A stretch of 64,000 bases of DNA. Origin: Bacillus sp. T33-2. GTDB lineage: Bacteria > Bacillota > Bacilli > Bacillales > Cytobacillaceae. The stretch covers positions 1 through 64,000 of the forward strand of contig NZ_PGVB01000003.1 in NCBI RefSeq assembly GCF_002860205.1. Reading direction: 5' to 3'. Positions 10,705 to 23,493 of this stretch are shown here, in pieces (position 1 is the stretch's first letter; each line of letters begins with the position of its first letter). Under the pieces are notes generated by a model. It was given only the letters and a program-made list of their open reading frames with translations. It was not told where the DNA came from and did not search any database. A program made the translations under genes and the position numbers.

Positions 10705-11291
10705 AAAAGATAGCCGTATTTGCATCAGGCAGCGGCAGCAATTTTCAGGCCATAGCCGATGCCATCAAGGCAGGCAAGCTAAATGCAAAAATCGGTTTGC
10801 TCGTCTGTGACCGGCCGGAAGCCTTCGTGGTCGAGCGCGCCGGCGTGGAGCAAATTCCCTTATTTGTTTTTACCCCGGGGGACTATCCGGGAAAAAAGGC
10901 TTACGAAGAAGTAATTTTGCAGGAATTAAAGGGAAAGGAAATAGACTTTATCGTTCTCGCAGGGTATATGCGTTTAGTCGGCGCCACACTATTGAACGCT
11001 TACGAGGGCAGGATTGTGAATATACACCCCTCCCTTTTACCGGCGTTTCCGGGCAGGGACGCGGTGGGACAGGCAATAGCTGCCAAGGTAAAGGTTTCGG
11101 GCGTCACTATACATTACGTCGATGAAGGCATGGATACCGGGCCCATTATTGCCCAGCAAGCAGTTCAGATTTCAGATGAAGAGACGAAATCTACACTTCA
11201 GGACAAAATTCAGCAGGTAGAGCACCGGCTTTACCCTGAGGTACTTGAACAGATTATGAATAAAAAAATTGGATTTTTACCTAGGGCGTAG
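10701..11291 (+). CDS. purN: GAR transformylase PurN
   Basis: Phosphoribosylglycinamide formyltransferase, 196 residues, dependent on 10-formyltetrahydrofolate. The N-terminal [12 protein letters not shown] binds the phosphate, the catalytic Asn and His are in [12 protein letters not shown], and the catalytic Asp is in GMDTGPII. It starts inside purM by ATGA. Downstream lies a 217-bp gap filled largely by a hairpin-rich repeat before purH, whereas most other gaps in this operon are very short or negative. Confidence 0.96.
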   Translation: MKKIAVFASGSGSNFQAIADAIKAGKLNAKIGLLVCDRPEAFVVERAGVEQIPLFVFTPGDYPGKKAYEEVILQELKGKEIDFIVLAGYMRLVGATLLNAYEGRIVNIHPSLLPAFPGRDAVGQAIAAKVKVSGVTIHYVDEGMDTGPIIAQQAVQISDEETKSTLQDKIQQVEHRLYPEVLEQIMNKKIGFLPRA

Positions 11292-11310
11292 AGCCGTTGG
11301 GGAGACAATC

Positions 11311-11495
11311 AGAAAAGCGGAAGCGCCTAAGATACCGGAACGCCGACTAAGAACGCCACGTCATGTGGCAACATCGACGTCAGCACATCCTGTGCAATTC
11401 CGACAGGCGTAAGGGGAACGCCGCAGGAAGGCGCTTTTTTGCCTTCTGGAGGATTTTGACTTACGACCTAAGGAGTTAGGCGCTGGAGCTAGACA
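11311..11495 (+). repeat. Hairpin-rich intergenic repeat between purN and purH
   Basis: This element begins AGAAAAGCGGAAGCGCC and ends GGCGCTGGAGCTAGACA, so the ends are partly inverted (AGCGCC 11322-11327 with GGCGCT 11479-11484). Inside are at least four short perfect hairpins: 11355-11359/11365-11369, 11383-11387/11391-11395, 11406-11410/11418-11422 and 11427-11432/11441-11446. From memory such termini recur between genes in many Bacillaceae genomes, which would make it a dispersed non-coding repeat, but only one copy is in this window. It is transcribed within the pur operon. Confidence 0.6.
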
Positions 11496-11508
11496 GGGAG
11501 GCAGCAAG

Positions 11509-13047
11509 ATGACGAAGAAGCGGGCATTGATCAGTGTTTCAGATAAAGCAGGGATTGTGGACTTTGCAAAAGAACTGGCAGAACTCGGTTTTGAAATCAT
11601 TTCAACCGGCGGGACGAAGAAAGCACTTCAGGACGGAGGAGTTCCAGTAATTGGCATCAGTGATGTAACCGGATTTCCAGAAATCCTTGAAGGCCGGGTA
11701 AAAACACTTCATCCGAACATCCATGGCGGGCTGCTTGCCAAAGCAGGTGAAGCAGGGCATCTTCAGCAGCTTGAAGAACATGGTATCGTTCCCATTGAGT
11801 TAGTATGTGTTAATCTTTATCCATTCCAGGCTACCATAGCGAAACCCGGGGTTTCGGTAGAAGAAGCGATCGAAAATATTGATATTGGCGGTCCGGCCAT
11901 GCTCCGGGCTTCAGCCAAAAATCATGAGTACATCACTGTGCTGGTTGACCCTGAGGACTACCCGGCTGTACTCGACGAATTCAGGAAACACGGCAAAACA
12001 GAGCCTGAAACACGCCGGAGGCTTGCTGCCAAGGTTTTCCGTCATACAGCTGCTTATGATGCGCTGATTGCCGAATACATGACAGGGCTGTCAGGTGAAG
12101 AGCAGCCTGAAAAATTGACGGTCACATATGAACTGAAGCAGGCTCTCCGCTATGGAGAAAACCCGCATCAAAAAGCAGCATTTTATCGAAAACCGCTGGG
12201 CTCGGCTTTCTCGGTAGCCAACGCAAAGCAGCTTCACGGCAAGGAATTATCGTACAACAACATCAATGATGCGGAGGCAGCCCTGCAGATCGTCAAGGAA
12301 TTTACGGATCCGGCAGCCGTAGCCGTCAAGCATATGAATCCATGTGGTGTTGGAACAGGTTCAACTGTATATGAAGCATTTTTGAAAGCATTTGAAGCTG
12401 ACCCGGTATCGATTTTCGGCGGGATCATCGCATTTAACCGGGAAGTGGATGCTGAGACCGCGCGGAAGCTTTATGAAATTTTCCTAGAAATCATTATCGC
12501 CCCGTCCTTCAGCGACGAAGCCTTGGCGATTTTATCAGGGAAAAAGAATTTACGGCTGCTGACTGTTCCTTTTAAAGAAGCTGATAAAAAGGAAATGCAG
12601 CTCTCTTCAATAGAAGGCGGCCTGCTTATTCAGGAGCAGGACACCTTTGGACTTGAGGATGCAAACGTCACGGTGCCAACACGACGGGAGCCTACCGAAA
12701 AAGAGTGGCAAGCGTTAAAGCTGGGCTGGAAAGTCGTAAAACACGTAAAGTCCAATGCGATTGTCGTCGCCGGGAAGGATTCGACACTTGGAATCGGGGC
12801 AGGGCAGATGAATCGCGTCGGCGCGGCAAAGATTGCGCTGGAGCAGGCTGGCGATAAAGCAAATGGTGCCGCATTGGCATCTGATGCCTTTTTCCCGATG
12901 GACGATACGGTTGAGGCAGCGGCTAAAGCGGGAATTACAGCAATCATCCAGCCAGGCGGATCGGTCCGGGACGAAGACTCCATCAAGAAAGCGGACGAAT
13001 ATGGCATCGCAATGGTCTTTACAGGCGTGCGCCATTTTAAACATTAA
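11509..13047 (+). CDS. purH: Bifunctional AICAR transformylase/IMP cyclohydrolase PurH
   Basis: This 512-residue enzyme carries out the last two steps to IMP. The N-terminal MGS-fold cyclohydrolase domain (about 1-145) shows [10 protein letters not shown] and [14 protein letters not shown]-like segments. The C-terminal transformylase domain has the active-site [10 protein letters not shown] near residue 270 and the HPQ/RY segment [14 protein letters not shown] near residue 213. The ATG at 11509 is preceded by GGGAGG. It follows the intergenic repeat and precedes purD by 18 bp. Confidence 0.96.
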   Translation: MTKKRALISVSDKAGIVDFAKELAELGFEIISTGGTKKALQDGGVPVIGISDVTGFPEILEGRVKTLHPNIHGGLLAKAGEAGHLQQLEEHGIVPIELVCVNLYPFQATIAKPGVSVEEAIENIDIGGPAMLRASAKNHEYITVLVDPEDYPAVLDEFRKHGKTEPETRRRLAAKVFRHTAAYDALIAEYMTGLSGEEQPEKLTVTYELKQALRYGENPHQKAAFYRKPLGSAFSVANAKQLHGKELSYNNINDAEAALQIVKEFTDPAAVAVKHMNPCGVGTGSTVYEAFLKAFEADPVSIFGGIIAFNREVDAETARKLYEIFLEIIIAPSFSDEALAILSGKKNLRLLTVPFKEADKKEMQLSSIEGGLLIQEQDTFGLEDANVTVPTRREPTEKEWQALKLGWKVVKHVKSNAIVVAGKDSTLGIGAGQMNRVGAAKIALEQAGDKANGAALASDAFFPMDDTVEAAAKAGITAIIQPGGSVRDEDSIKKADEYGIAMVFTGVRHFKH

Positions 13048-14328
<1,281 letters not shown>

Positions 14329-14342
14329 TTTCTGTTTCTATC

Positions 14343-14368
14343 GCCCCCGTAATGGGGGCTTTGTTTTT
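14343..14368 (+). terminator. pur operon terminator
   Basis: Stem GCCCCC 14343-14348 with GGGGGC 14354-14359, 5-nt loop, then a T-rich run to 14368, just after purD. Confidence 0.9.
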
Positions 14369-14430
14369 GGATGTGAATTAGTGTTGACTAAATTCCATGG
14401 CCTAATATCGTCCAGCTCATCTTAAAGCGA

Positions 14431-14724
14431 TCATGACCAATTGGACTGGCTGTTATGTTCCTCTTTTGCGCTTCCCCTGCTATAGTGGTTTTCTGCTTTT
14501 CCTTCGCCATTTTCCATATCTTTGCCTTTTTCATAAAGGGCAGTTAAAGGGCAGTAGCGGAGAATCCCTTCAGCCACTTTCATTCCGCCGAGAAGCGCGA
14601 TGATTTTATAGGAACCGCGCCGTGGCTTCTTGGCCATTCTCGCGGTCGTCCAGGATAAAACTGCAAGGCCAATGGTGATCCGAATAAACGCATTCAGGAT
14701 CCCAATGTTTTGTTTCACTTTCAT
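14431..14724 (-). CDS. DUF2892 (YgaP-like) small membrane protein
   Basis: A 97-residue protein on the minus strand, opposite to its neighbours. The first 60 residues fit the DUF2892/YgaP transmembrane family: MKVKQNIGILNAFIRITIG, then a hydrophobic segment, then a second around IIALLGGMKVAEG and the CP pair in RYCPLTALY. The last 35 residues are charged and low in complexity. Function is unknown; in other proteins this module is attached to rhodanese domains. GGAG lies upstream of the ATG on the minus strand. It sits between the purD terminator and the adenine deaminase gene. Confidence 0.8.
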   Translation of the reverse strand: MKVKQNIGILNAFIRITIGLAVLSWTTARMAKKPRRGSYKIIALLGGMKVAEGILRYCPLTALYEKGKDMENGEGKAENHYSRGSAKEEHNSQSNWS

Positions 14725-14875
14725 TTTCTCCAGCTCCTTTCCAATTTTTCATTAATTCTTTAATGCGTTAAACAGTTAATTATGGTAAGATAAAATTTGT
14801 AAATGTAAGTGCTTTCTTTACCCTGGTTATAGAATAAGACCGGATTGAACCGGAAAGAGCATCCTGGAGGGGAAC

Positions 14876-16621
14876 ATGGTGATGGAACAACGTTACCGCT
14901 GGAAAAACAAACAATTGCGCAACCAAGCTGCTGTATTGGACGGTGCCCTGCCTCCCACAATTCTGTTAAAAAATGCAGTCTATTTAAATCAAACATTCCG
15001 AAAATGGATGACGGCGAATATTTGGATATATGAAGACCGGATCGTTTATGTCGGGGATCAACTGCCAGCCATGGCAGACAGCTGTGAAATCATTGATTGC
15101 AGCGGACAGATGCTGGTTCCCGGCTATATTGAGCCACATGCACATCCATATCAATTATATAATCCCCATACGTTTGCCAGCTATGCATCACAGCATGGCA
15201 CGACAACACTAATCAATGACAATATGATGCTTGCTTTGCAGCTGAATAAAAAGAAAGCGTTTTCCTTGCTGCGGGAGCTGCAAAATTATCCGGCAACGAT
15301 GTATTGGTGGTGCCGGTTCGATGCCCAGACAGAAATCCGGGACGAAGAAGTTGTTTTTTCAAATGGGAACATAAAGTCCTGGCTTGAGCATGAAATGGTG
15401 GTCCAGGGCGGAGAGCTCACCGGCTGGCCAAAGCTGTTGGCAGGCGATGATTTGATGCTTCACTGGATGCAGGAAACAAAACGGATGCGAAAACAGATCG
15501 AAGGACATTTTCCCGGAGCATCGGAAAAAACACTGGCTAAAATGATGCTGTTTGGAGCAGACTGCGACCATGAAGCCATGACCGGAAAGGATGTACAGAA
15601 CCGCCTCATGCAGGGCTATATGGTGTCATTGAGGCATTCATCCATTCGTCCGGACCTGCCGCGGCTGCTCGATGAAATCCTTGAGATGGATATCGCAGTC
15701 TATGACAGATTCCTGATGACAACGGATGGGTCCACGTCTTCGTTTTATGAAAAAGGTGTTTTGGATCAAATGATCAGGATTGCGATTGAAAGAGGCGTCC
15801 CGGCCATTGATGCATATAATATGGCAACAATCAATCCGGCCCGCTATTATAATCTGGGCCATCTCCACGGAAATATAGCCACTGGAAGAATGGCGGATAT
15901 CAACTTTCTTTCAGATGAAAAAAATCCTGAGCCGGTTTCAGTTTTGGCGAAAGGAAAATGGGTCAAGAGGGACGGAAAAGCACTGGACAGTTTTGCAAGC
16001 ATAGATTGGGATCGTTTTGGCTTTGAACCTTTACAGCTTGACTGGGATCTTGGTATGGACGACCTTCAGTTTTCGATGCCTTTTGGGATAAAGATGGAAA
16101 ACTCGGTGATCACCAAGCCATATTCTATTTCGATCGATGTTTCACGGGATGAACTGTCGATGGAACATGACCAGTGCTTTTTTATGCTGCTTGACAGAAA
16201 TGGAAAATGGCGCATCAACACGGTTTTAAAAGGTTTTGCTACTTCTTTGGCGGGCCTTGCCAGCTCCTTTTCCAATACCGGGGATATTATTCTGATTGGG
16301 AAAAGGAAAACCGACATGCTTGCTGCTTTTAATCGGATGAAGGAGATGGGCGGCGGGATTGTCACCTGTGAAAATGGGGTGACTGTCAGGGAAATCCCAT
16401 TGCCGTTAAAAGGCTTGATGTCAAATCAGCCTGTAAACGAATTAATTGAACAGGAGAAACGGCTGCTTGCCTATTTAAAGGAAAAAGGATATCAGTTTTC
16501 GGATCCTATATATTCACTGTTGTTCTTCTCATCGACCCACCTGCCGTATATCCGGGTAACCCAGCAGGGGATCTATGATGTCATCAAGAAAATGATACTC
16601 TTTCCAACAATAATGCGTTAA
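14876..16621 (+). CDS. yerA: Adenine deaminase-family amidohydrolase (YerA type)
   Basis: Amidohydrolase of 581 residues, close in length and order to B. subtilis YerA, which also lies after purD. The metal-binding HxH is in PGYIEPHAHPYQ, further active-site candidates are in EGHFPGAS, GADCDHEAMTG and TTDGSTS, and the C-terminal adenine-deaminase domain is present. The likely reaction is adenine to hypoxanthine, feeding salvage, but activity of this subfamily is less certain than for AdeC. The start is either 14876 or 14882; GGAGGGG at 14866-14872 serves either. Confidence 0.88.
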   Translation: MVMEQRYRWKNKQLRNQAAVLDGALPPTILLKNAVYLNQTFRKWMTANIWIYEDRIVYVGDQLPAMADSCEIIDCSGQMLVPGYIEPHAHPYQLYNPHTFASYASQHGTTTLINDNMMLALQLNKKKAFSLLRELQNYPATMYWWCRFDAQTEIRDEEVVFSNGNIKSWLEHEMVVQGGELTGWPKLLAGDDLMLHWMQETKRMRKQIEGHFPGASEKTLAKMMLFGADCDHEAMTGKDVQNRLMQGYMVSLRHSSIRPDLPRLLDEILEMDIAVYDRFLMTTDGSTSSFYEKGVLDQMIRIAIERGVPAIDAYNMATINPARYYNLGHLHGNIATGRMADINFLSDEKNPEPVSVLAKGKWVKRDGKALDSFASIDWDRFGFEPLQLDWDLGMDDLQFSMPFGIKMENSVITKPYSISIDVSRDELSMEHDQCFFMLLDRNGKWRINTVLKGFATSLAGLASSFSNTGDIILIGKRKTDMLAAFNRMKEMGGGIVTCENGVTVREIPLPLKGLMSNQPVNELIEQEKRLLAYLKEKGYQFSDPIYSLLFFSSTHLPYIRVTQQGIYDVIKKMILFPTIMR

Positions 16622-16676
16622 ACTATAAAAGAACTTACAGAGATAAAATAATTGGGAGTTTTACTGGGGTGTTTTC

Positions 16677-17717
16677 ATGCTAAAAAAATGGGTTGCTGCT
16701 TCAGCGGCAGTTATGCTGCTGGTGTCTGGCTGTGCAAAAAAAGAAGAGATAAACAAACATAAGCCACGGGTAGTTGAAAATGCAGTTAAAGAGGTAAAAG
16801 AGGAGCCGTTTCCGTATCAGTTTCCGCTTACGGGGATTGGTACAAAGGCAGAAGCTTCCGGCCGGGCTGTTGCCGTCATGGTCAATAACCATCCGCTTGC
16901 ACGTCCGCAGTCTGGGCTTCACAAAGCTGACATCGTGTACGAAGTGCTTGCCGAAGGCGATGTTACGAGGTTTTTGGCGATCTTCCAGAGCGAAAAGCCG
17001 GAAAACATTGGTCCGGTGCGAAGTGCAAGGGATTATTATATGGAGCTGGCGAAGGGCTATGACAGCTTTTTCGTTGCCCACGGTTACAGTCCCGAAGCCC
17101 AGGACATGATTAAAAGAGGATTTATTGATAATATTAACGGGATGCAATATGATGGTACCCTGTTTAAAAGGGCGGACTTCCGTAAAGCGCCACACAATTC
17201 ATATATCACCTATGAAAATATTCTGGCCGGGGCAGAGAAAAACGGTTACGAAATGGCTGATGTACCAGAAGCCTTGCCATTTTTGACGGAAGCGGATGCC
17301 GGAAAGCTGGCCGGTGCTGCAGCGAAGTCTGTTAATGTTTCATACACGAGCACTGAATTTGACGTTCAATATCAATATGATGATGAAAAACAAAAATACC
17401 GCCGCTATACAGGCGGGCAAGAAACAACAGACCTTGATTCGAAGGAATCGGTGCTGCTGGACAATCTTTTCATCGTTGAGGCGGACCACAGGGTTATCGA
17501 TGAAGCAGCCCACAAGGAGATCGATTTAACCTCCGGCGGGAAGGGCTGGCTCATTCAAAAAGGCGTTGCGAATGAAGTGCAGTGGAAAAATGTTGACGGC
17601 AAAATCCTGCCTTATGTGAATGGGGCGGCAGCGGGATTGCTCCCGGGCAAAACGTGGATCAATGTGATTCCATCCAAGCCGGGGATAAGCCAGCTTGTTA
17701 CTTTCGGTGCTGAATAA
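16677..17717 (+). CDS. yerB: DUF3048 lipoprotein YerB
   Basis: Predicted lipoprotein of 346 residues. A signal peptide ends in the lipobox LVSGC with Cys19 as the lipidation site, so the protein should be anchored outside the membrane. The remainder matches the two-part DUF3048 family (N-terminal domain with SVRSARDYY-like segment GPVRSARDYYME, C-terminal beta domain). Function is unknown. Its place between yerA and yerC is the B. subtilis order, and the gap to yerC is only 27 bp. Confidence 0.9.
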   Translation: MLKKWVAASAAVMLLVSGCAKKEEINKHKPRVVENAVKEVKEEPFPYQFPLTGIGTKAEASGRAVAVMVNNHPLARPQSGLHKADIVYEVLAEGDVTRFLAIFQSEKPENIGPVRSARDYYMELAKGYDSFFVAHGYSPEAQDMIKRGFIDNINGMQYDGTLFKRADFRKAPHNSYITYENILAGAEKNGYEMADVPEALPFLTEADAGKLAGAAAKSVNVSYTSTEFDVQYQYDDEKQKYRRYTGGQETTDLDSKESVLLDNLFIVEADHRVIDEAAHKEIDLTSGGKGWLIQKGVANEVQWKNVDGKILPYVNGAAAGLLPGKTWINVIPSKPGISQLVTFGAE

Positions 17718-17744
17718 ATCGATCATTAAAAGGAGTATTGATAC

Positions 17745-18059
17745 ATGCAAATTGACAAGTTAAGAGGAAAAGAATTGGATCAGCTTTTTAAAGCGGTCCT
17801 GTCCTTGAAAGATTTAGAGGAATGCTACCGGTTTTTCGATGACCTTTGCACAGTAAATGAAATCCAATCCCTCGCGCAGCGCCTGGAGGTTGCCAGAATG
17901 CTCCGTGAAGGTAAAACCTATCATAAAATTGAAACCGAAACAGGCGCGAGCACTGCTACCATCTCCCGAGTTAAGCGCTGCTTAAATTACGGAAACGATG
18001 CCTATGAAATGGCACTGGAAAGAGTGAAAGAGCAGGAAACAAGCACAGCGACTGAATAA
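17745..18059 (+). CDS. yerC: YerC/YecD family TrpR-related protein
   Basis: This 104-residue protein belongs to the TrpR-like YerC/YecD family. Its helix-turn-helix is evident in ARMLREGKTYHKIETETGAS followed by TATISRVKRCL (about residues 46-77). The target is not known. The ribosome site AGGAG is present before the ATG. A strong terminator follows immediately, ending the yerB-yerC unit. Confidence 0.92.
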   Translation: MQIDKLRGKELDQLFKAVLSLKDLEECYRFFDDLCTVNEIQSLAQRLEVARMLREGKTYHKIETETGASTATISRVKRCLNYGNDAYEMALERVKEQETSTATE

Positions 18060-18060
18060 A

Positions 18061-18087
18061 ACCGAAGCCCGCGCTTCGGTTTTTTTC
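18061..18087 (+). terminator. yerC terminator
   Basis: Perfect 8-bp stem ACCGAAGC/GCTTCGGT (18061-18068 with 18073-18080), 4-nt loop and seven or more Ts. Confidence 0.95.
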
Positions 18088-18139
18088 TTGTTCATTGGCA
18101 AGTTAATTTAACATTTAGCTGCTGGTAAAATATCTGAAA

Positions 18140-18190
18140 TTACCGGGATAATAATTCGAGTTACCGGAAAAAACGAACAGTTACCGGAAT
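18140..18190 (+). repeat. 21-bp TTACCGG repeat, short array
   Basis: TTACCGG begins at 18140, 18161 and 18181, so the period is 21 and 20 bp, with units of the form TTACCGGGATAATAATTCGAG. The same unit and period occur in a longer array at 45732-45845. Both arrays lie just after an intrinsic terminator. No ORF explains them. Confidence 0.8.
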
Positions 18191-18432
18191 ATATCATTTT
18201 TTTAATCAAGACGCTGCCGAGGTACAAGGCAGGAAGGCGAGGATTACACTGCGGTCACGAACTGGAAGTTACTGTTCATGTGAGTTTTCCTTCATAAAAA
18301 ATGATATAATGGTTAAATGGAATAAAACTGATAGATTTTTGCCTGCAGGAGGACGTTTTCCTTCTGAAAAGCTGCTGAGGCCCCGGTGGCACAAGCGGCA
18401 GGGCCGGAGTGAAGAATGGGAGGCATTCTTGA
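18191..18432 (+). promoter_or_regulatory. pcrB upstream region: -10 box and structured leader
   Basis: TATAAT at 18305-18310 is a good -10, but the -35 is weak. The leader from about 18317 to 18432 is GC-rich, and GGCCC 18379-18383 can pair with GGGCC 18401-18405. The pcrB ribosome site GGGAGG lies at 18419-18424. No known riboswitch class is recognised. Confidence 0.45.
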
Positions 18433-19119
18433 ATGTACGATGTGCGCGAGTGGCGGCATGTGTTTAAACTCGACCCGAATAAACAAATTTCGGATCCGGA
18501 TCTCGAGAGGTTATGTGAATCCGGAACAGACGCAATCCTCATAGGCGGCTCGGACGGGGTGACACTGGAAAATGTCCTCGATTTAATGGCGCGGGTCCGC
18601 CGATATACTGTGCCTTGCATACTTGAAGTTTCGACGATTGAATCGGTTACGCCCGGATTTGATTTATATTTTATACCGACTGTTTTAAACAGCCGCGATC
18701 CTAAATGGGTGGCGGGATTGCATCATGAGGCCGTAAAGCAGTACGGGGACCTGATGGATTGGGATGAAATTATCGTAGAAGGCTATTGTATTTTAAATGC
18801 CGATTGCAAGGCAGCCGTTTTGACGGATGCAAACACTAGTCTCACAACAGAAGACGTTACCGCTTATGCAATGATGGCGGAAAAAATGTTCCGGCTTCCA
18901 ATTTTCTACCTGGAGTACAGCGGCACATACGGCGACCCCGGCCTTGTTCATGAAGTAAAAAAAGTCCTTAAAGAAACGGCCCTGTTTTACGGCGGAGGAA
19001 TCCAAACTGCAGACCAGGCCCGGGAAATGTCTGCCGAAGCAGACGTGATCGTCGTTGGAAACGCGGTCTATCAAAACATAGAAGAAGCTATCAAGACAGT
19101 AGATGCAGTAAAAATATAA
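18433..19119 (+). CDS. pcrB: Heptaprenylglyceryl phosphate synthase PcrB
   Basis: TIM-barrel prenyltransferase of 228 residues, PcrB/GGGP synthase family. In Bacillus, PcrB transfers a heptaprenyl chain to sn-glycerol-1-phosphate, giving an ether lipid. Visible segments are [11 protein letters not shown] near residue 38, the phosphate-binding YLEYSGTYG near residue 160, and [12 protein letters not shown] plus VVGNAVYQN at the C-terminus. It is the first gene of the pcrB-pcrA-ligA-camS group; a 70-bp gap precedes pcrA. Lipid and helicase functions are unrelated, but the linkage is conserved across Bacilli. Confidence 0.94.
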   Translation: MYDVREWRHVFKLDPNKQISDPDLERLCESGTDAILIGGSDGVTLENVLDLMARVRRYTVPCILEVSTIESVTPGFDLYFIPTVLNSRDPKWVAGLHHEAVKQYGDLMDWDEIIVEGYCILNADCKAAVLTDANTSLTTEDVTAYAMMAEKMFRLPIFYLEYSGTYGDPGLVHEVKKVLKETALFYGGGIQTADQAREMSAEADVIVVGNAVYQNIEEAIKTVDAVKI

Positions 19120-19189
19120 TTCTGCCATTGCCGCAGAGTATGAAAATACGATAAAATAAGAACAAATGTTTGTATGGTGGTGACGGTCA

Positions 19190-21418
19190 ATGCAATTTCT
19201 TACAGATAAATTATTAAACGGGCTCAACCCCGAGCAGCAAAAAGCAGTGAAAACGACCGACGGGCCGTTATTGTTAATGGCAGGCGCGGGCAGCGGAAAG
19301 ACCAGGGTACTCACCCACCGGATCGGATACCTGATTGTCGAAAAGGGTGTAAACCCATATAACATTCTCGCGATTACTTTTACAAATAAAGCAGCCCGGG
19401 AAATGAAGGACAGGATCGGGAAGTTGATGGGAGGCGCCGCAGAGGAAATCTGGATTTCCACTTTCCACTCAATGTGTGTTCGGATTTTAAGGCGGGATAT
19501 CGACCGGATTGGATTCAGCCGCAATTTTACCATTCTAGATACGACTGACCAGCAATCGGTGATAAAGGGAATTTTAAAGGATAAAAATATCGATCCGAAA
19601 AAATTTGACCCCCGTGCGATCCTTGGCACAATCAGCAGTGCCAAGAATGAACTCATCACGCCCGAGGAGTTCTCAAAAACAGCAGGCGGCTACTTTGACC
19701 AGGTCGTCAGCGATGTTTATGAAGAGTACCAGCGGAGGCTGCGCAAAAACCAGGCGCTTGATTTCGATGATTTGATCATGTCCACGATCCTGCTGTTCCA
19801 GCGCGTTCCTGAGGTGCTTGAATACTACCAGCGCAAGTTTCAGTATATCCATGTAGATGAGTACCAGGATACAAACAGAGCACAATATATGCTGGTCAAG
19901 CTTCTGGCGAACCGGTTCAAGAATCTCTGTGTCGTCGGTGATTCCGACCAGTCCATCTACCGTTGGCGCGGGGCTGATATCGCCAACATCCTTTCTTTTG
20001 AAAAAGACTACCAGAATGCAAATGTCATTTTGCTTGAGCAAAACTACCGATCCACAAAAAAAATCCTCCTGGCAGCGAACCAGGTCATCCAGAATAACCT
20101 GAACCGCAAACCGAAGAACCTGTGGACCGAAAATCCCGATGGAAATAAAATTGTCTATTACCGGGCTGACAGTGAGCAGGGCGAATCCCAGTTTGTGGTC
20201 GGCAAAATCCAGGAGCTTGTCAGAAGCGGGCGCAAATATTCCAATATCGCAATCCTGTACAGGACAAACGCCCAGTCCCGTGTGATCGAGGAAGCGTTCC
20301 TGAAATCCAATATTGAGTATTCCATTGTTGGGGGCATTAAATTCTATGACCGGAAGGAAATTAAAGATATTCTTGCCTACCTCAGGCTGATCGCCAATCC
20401 GGATGATGACATCAGCCTGCAGAGGGTGATCAATGTGCCGAAGCGCGGCATCGGCGCAAGCTCGGTTGACAGGATTGCCGATTTCGCGGCCATGCATGAT
20501 CTGTCCATGTACGAGGCACTTCAGAGTCTGGAAATGATCGGCCTCAGCCCGAAAATTGAAAAAGCAGCCGCTGAGTTCAGGGATTTAATTAAAAATTATA
20601 CGCAGATGCAAGAATTCCTGTCCGTTACCGAACTAGTCGAGGAAGTGCTCGAAAAATCGGGGTACAGGGAAATGCTTAAAGCAGAAAAGTCTCTTGAAGC
20701 ACAGAGCCGGCTTGAAAACTTGGACGAATTCCTAACTGTAACGCAAAGCTTTGAAGAAAGCAGCGAGGATAAAAGCTTGATCTCATTCCTGACCGATCTT
20801 GCCCTGGTTGCCGATATTGACCGGCTGGACGATGACGGGCAGAAAACCGACAGCGTTGTCCTGATGACCCTCCACTCCGCAAAAGGGCTGGAATTTCCGG
20901 TGGTTTTCCTGATCGGCATGGAGGAAGGTGTGTTCCCGCATAGCCGTTCATTGATGGAAGAGGCTGAAATGGAGGAAGAACGCCGGCTCGCTTATGTCGG
21001 CATCACCCGGGCTGAACAAGAGCTTTATATTACAAATGCCCGGATGAGGACATTATTCGGGCGAACCAGCATGAATCCCGAATCGAGGTTTATTAAGGAG
21101 ATACCGCAAGAGCTTATTGAAGAGGCGGTTCCGAAACAAAAAGCTCCATCACCATTTGGTTCATCCTCATTTGGTTCGCCATCAGCAAGGCCTGCGCAGC
21201 AGCTGCGAAGGGCGGCAGTCCGTCCGGCAGCGGCGGCAACCGGCGGCGACGAAATTGACTGGAAGGTCGGAGACAAAGCTTCACATGGAAAATGGGGTGT
21301 CGGCACTGTTGTCAGTGTGAAAGGGCAAGGTGAAGGAACGGAGCTGGACATTGCGTTTCCAAGCCCGACCGGTATTAAACGGCTGCTGGCAAAATTTGCA
21401 CCGATTCAAAAGGCATAA
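19190..21418 (+). CDS. pcrA: ATP-dependent DNA helicase PcrA
   Basis: UvrD/Rep-family superfamily 1A 3'-5' helicase of 742 residues, essential in Bacillus for repair and for limiting replication-transcription conflict. Walker A AGAGSGKT is at 31-38 and Walker B VDEYQDTN near 222; later motifs include [14 protein letters not shown] and [13 protein letters not shown]. The linker around residues 640-685 is low-complexity (Ser, Pro, Ala). The C-terminal Tudor-like domain (about 690-742) is the part known in the family to contact RNA polymerase. Translation starts at ATG 19190 with GGTGGTGA upstream. Confidence 0.97.
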   Translation: MQFLTDKLLNGLNPEQQKAVKTTDGPLLLMAGAGSGKTRVLTHRIGYLIVEKGVNPYNILAITFTNKAAREMKDRIGKLMGGAAEEIWISTFHSMCVRILRRDIDRIGFSRNFTILDTTDQQSVIKGILKDKNIDPKKFDPRAILGTISSAKNELITPEEFSKTAGGYFDQVVSDVYEEYQRRLRKNQALDFDDLIMSTILLFQRVPEVLEYYQRKFQYIHVDEYQDTNRAQYMLVKLLANRFKNLCVVGDSDQSIYRWRGADIANILSFEKDYQNANVILLEQNYRSTKKILLAANQVIQNNLNRKPKNLWTENPDGNKIVYYRADSEQGESQFVVGKIQELVRSGRKYSNIAILYRTNAQSRVIEEAFLKSNIEYSIVGGIKFYDRKEIKDILAYLRLIANPDDDISLQRVINVPKRGIGASSVDRIADFAAMHDLSMYEALQSLEMIGLSPKIEKAAAEFRDLIKNYTQMQEFLSVTELVEEVLEKSGYREMLKAEKSLEAQSRLENLDEFLTVTQSFEESSEDKSLISFLTDLALVADIDRLDDDGQKTDSVVLMTLHSAKGLEFPVVFLIGMEEGVFPHSRSLMEEAEMEEERRLAYVGITRAEQELYITNARMRTLFGRTSMNPESRFIKEIPQELIEEAVPKQKAPSPFGSSSFGSPSARPAQQLRRAAVRPAAAATGGDEIDWKVGDKASHGKWGVGTVVSVKGQGEGTELDIAFPSPTGIKRLLAKFAPIQKA

Positions 21419-21442
21419 AAGAGGTTTCCAATACAGTTTTAA

Positions 21443-23479
<2,037 letters not shown>

Positions 23480-23493
23480 GAGGTGTAAACGCC

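Noticed and set aside
14761-16623. 13-bp direct repeats TAATGCGTTAAAC on both sides of yerA
   Set aside because: Identical 13-mers are expected by chance in 64 kb. The downstream copy includes the yerA stop codon, and the gene is in its conserved position, so no insertion is implied.
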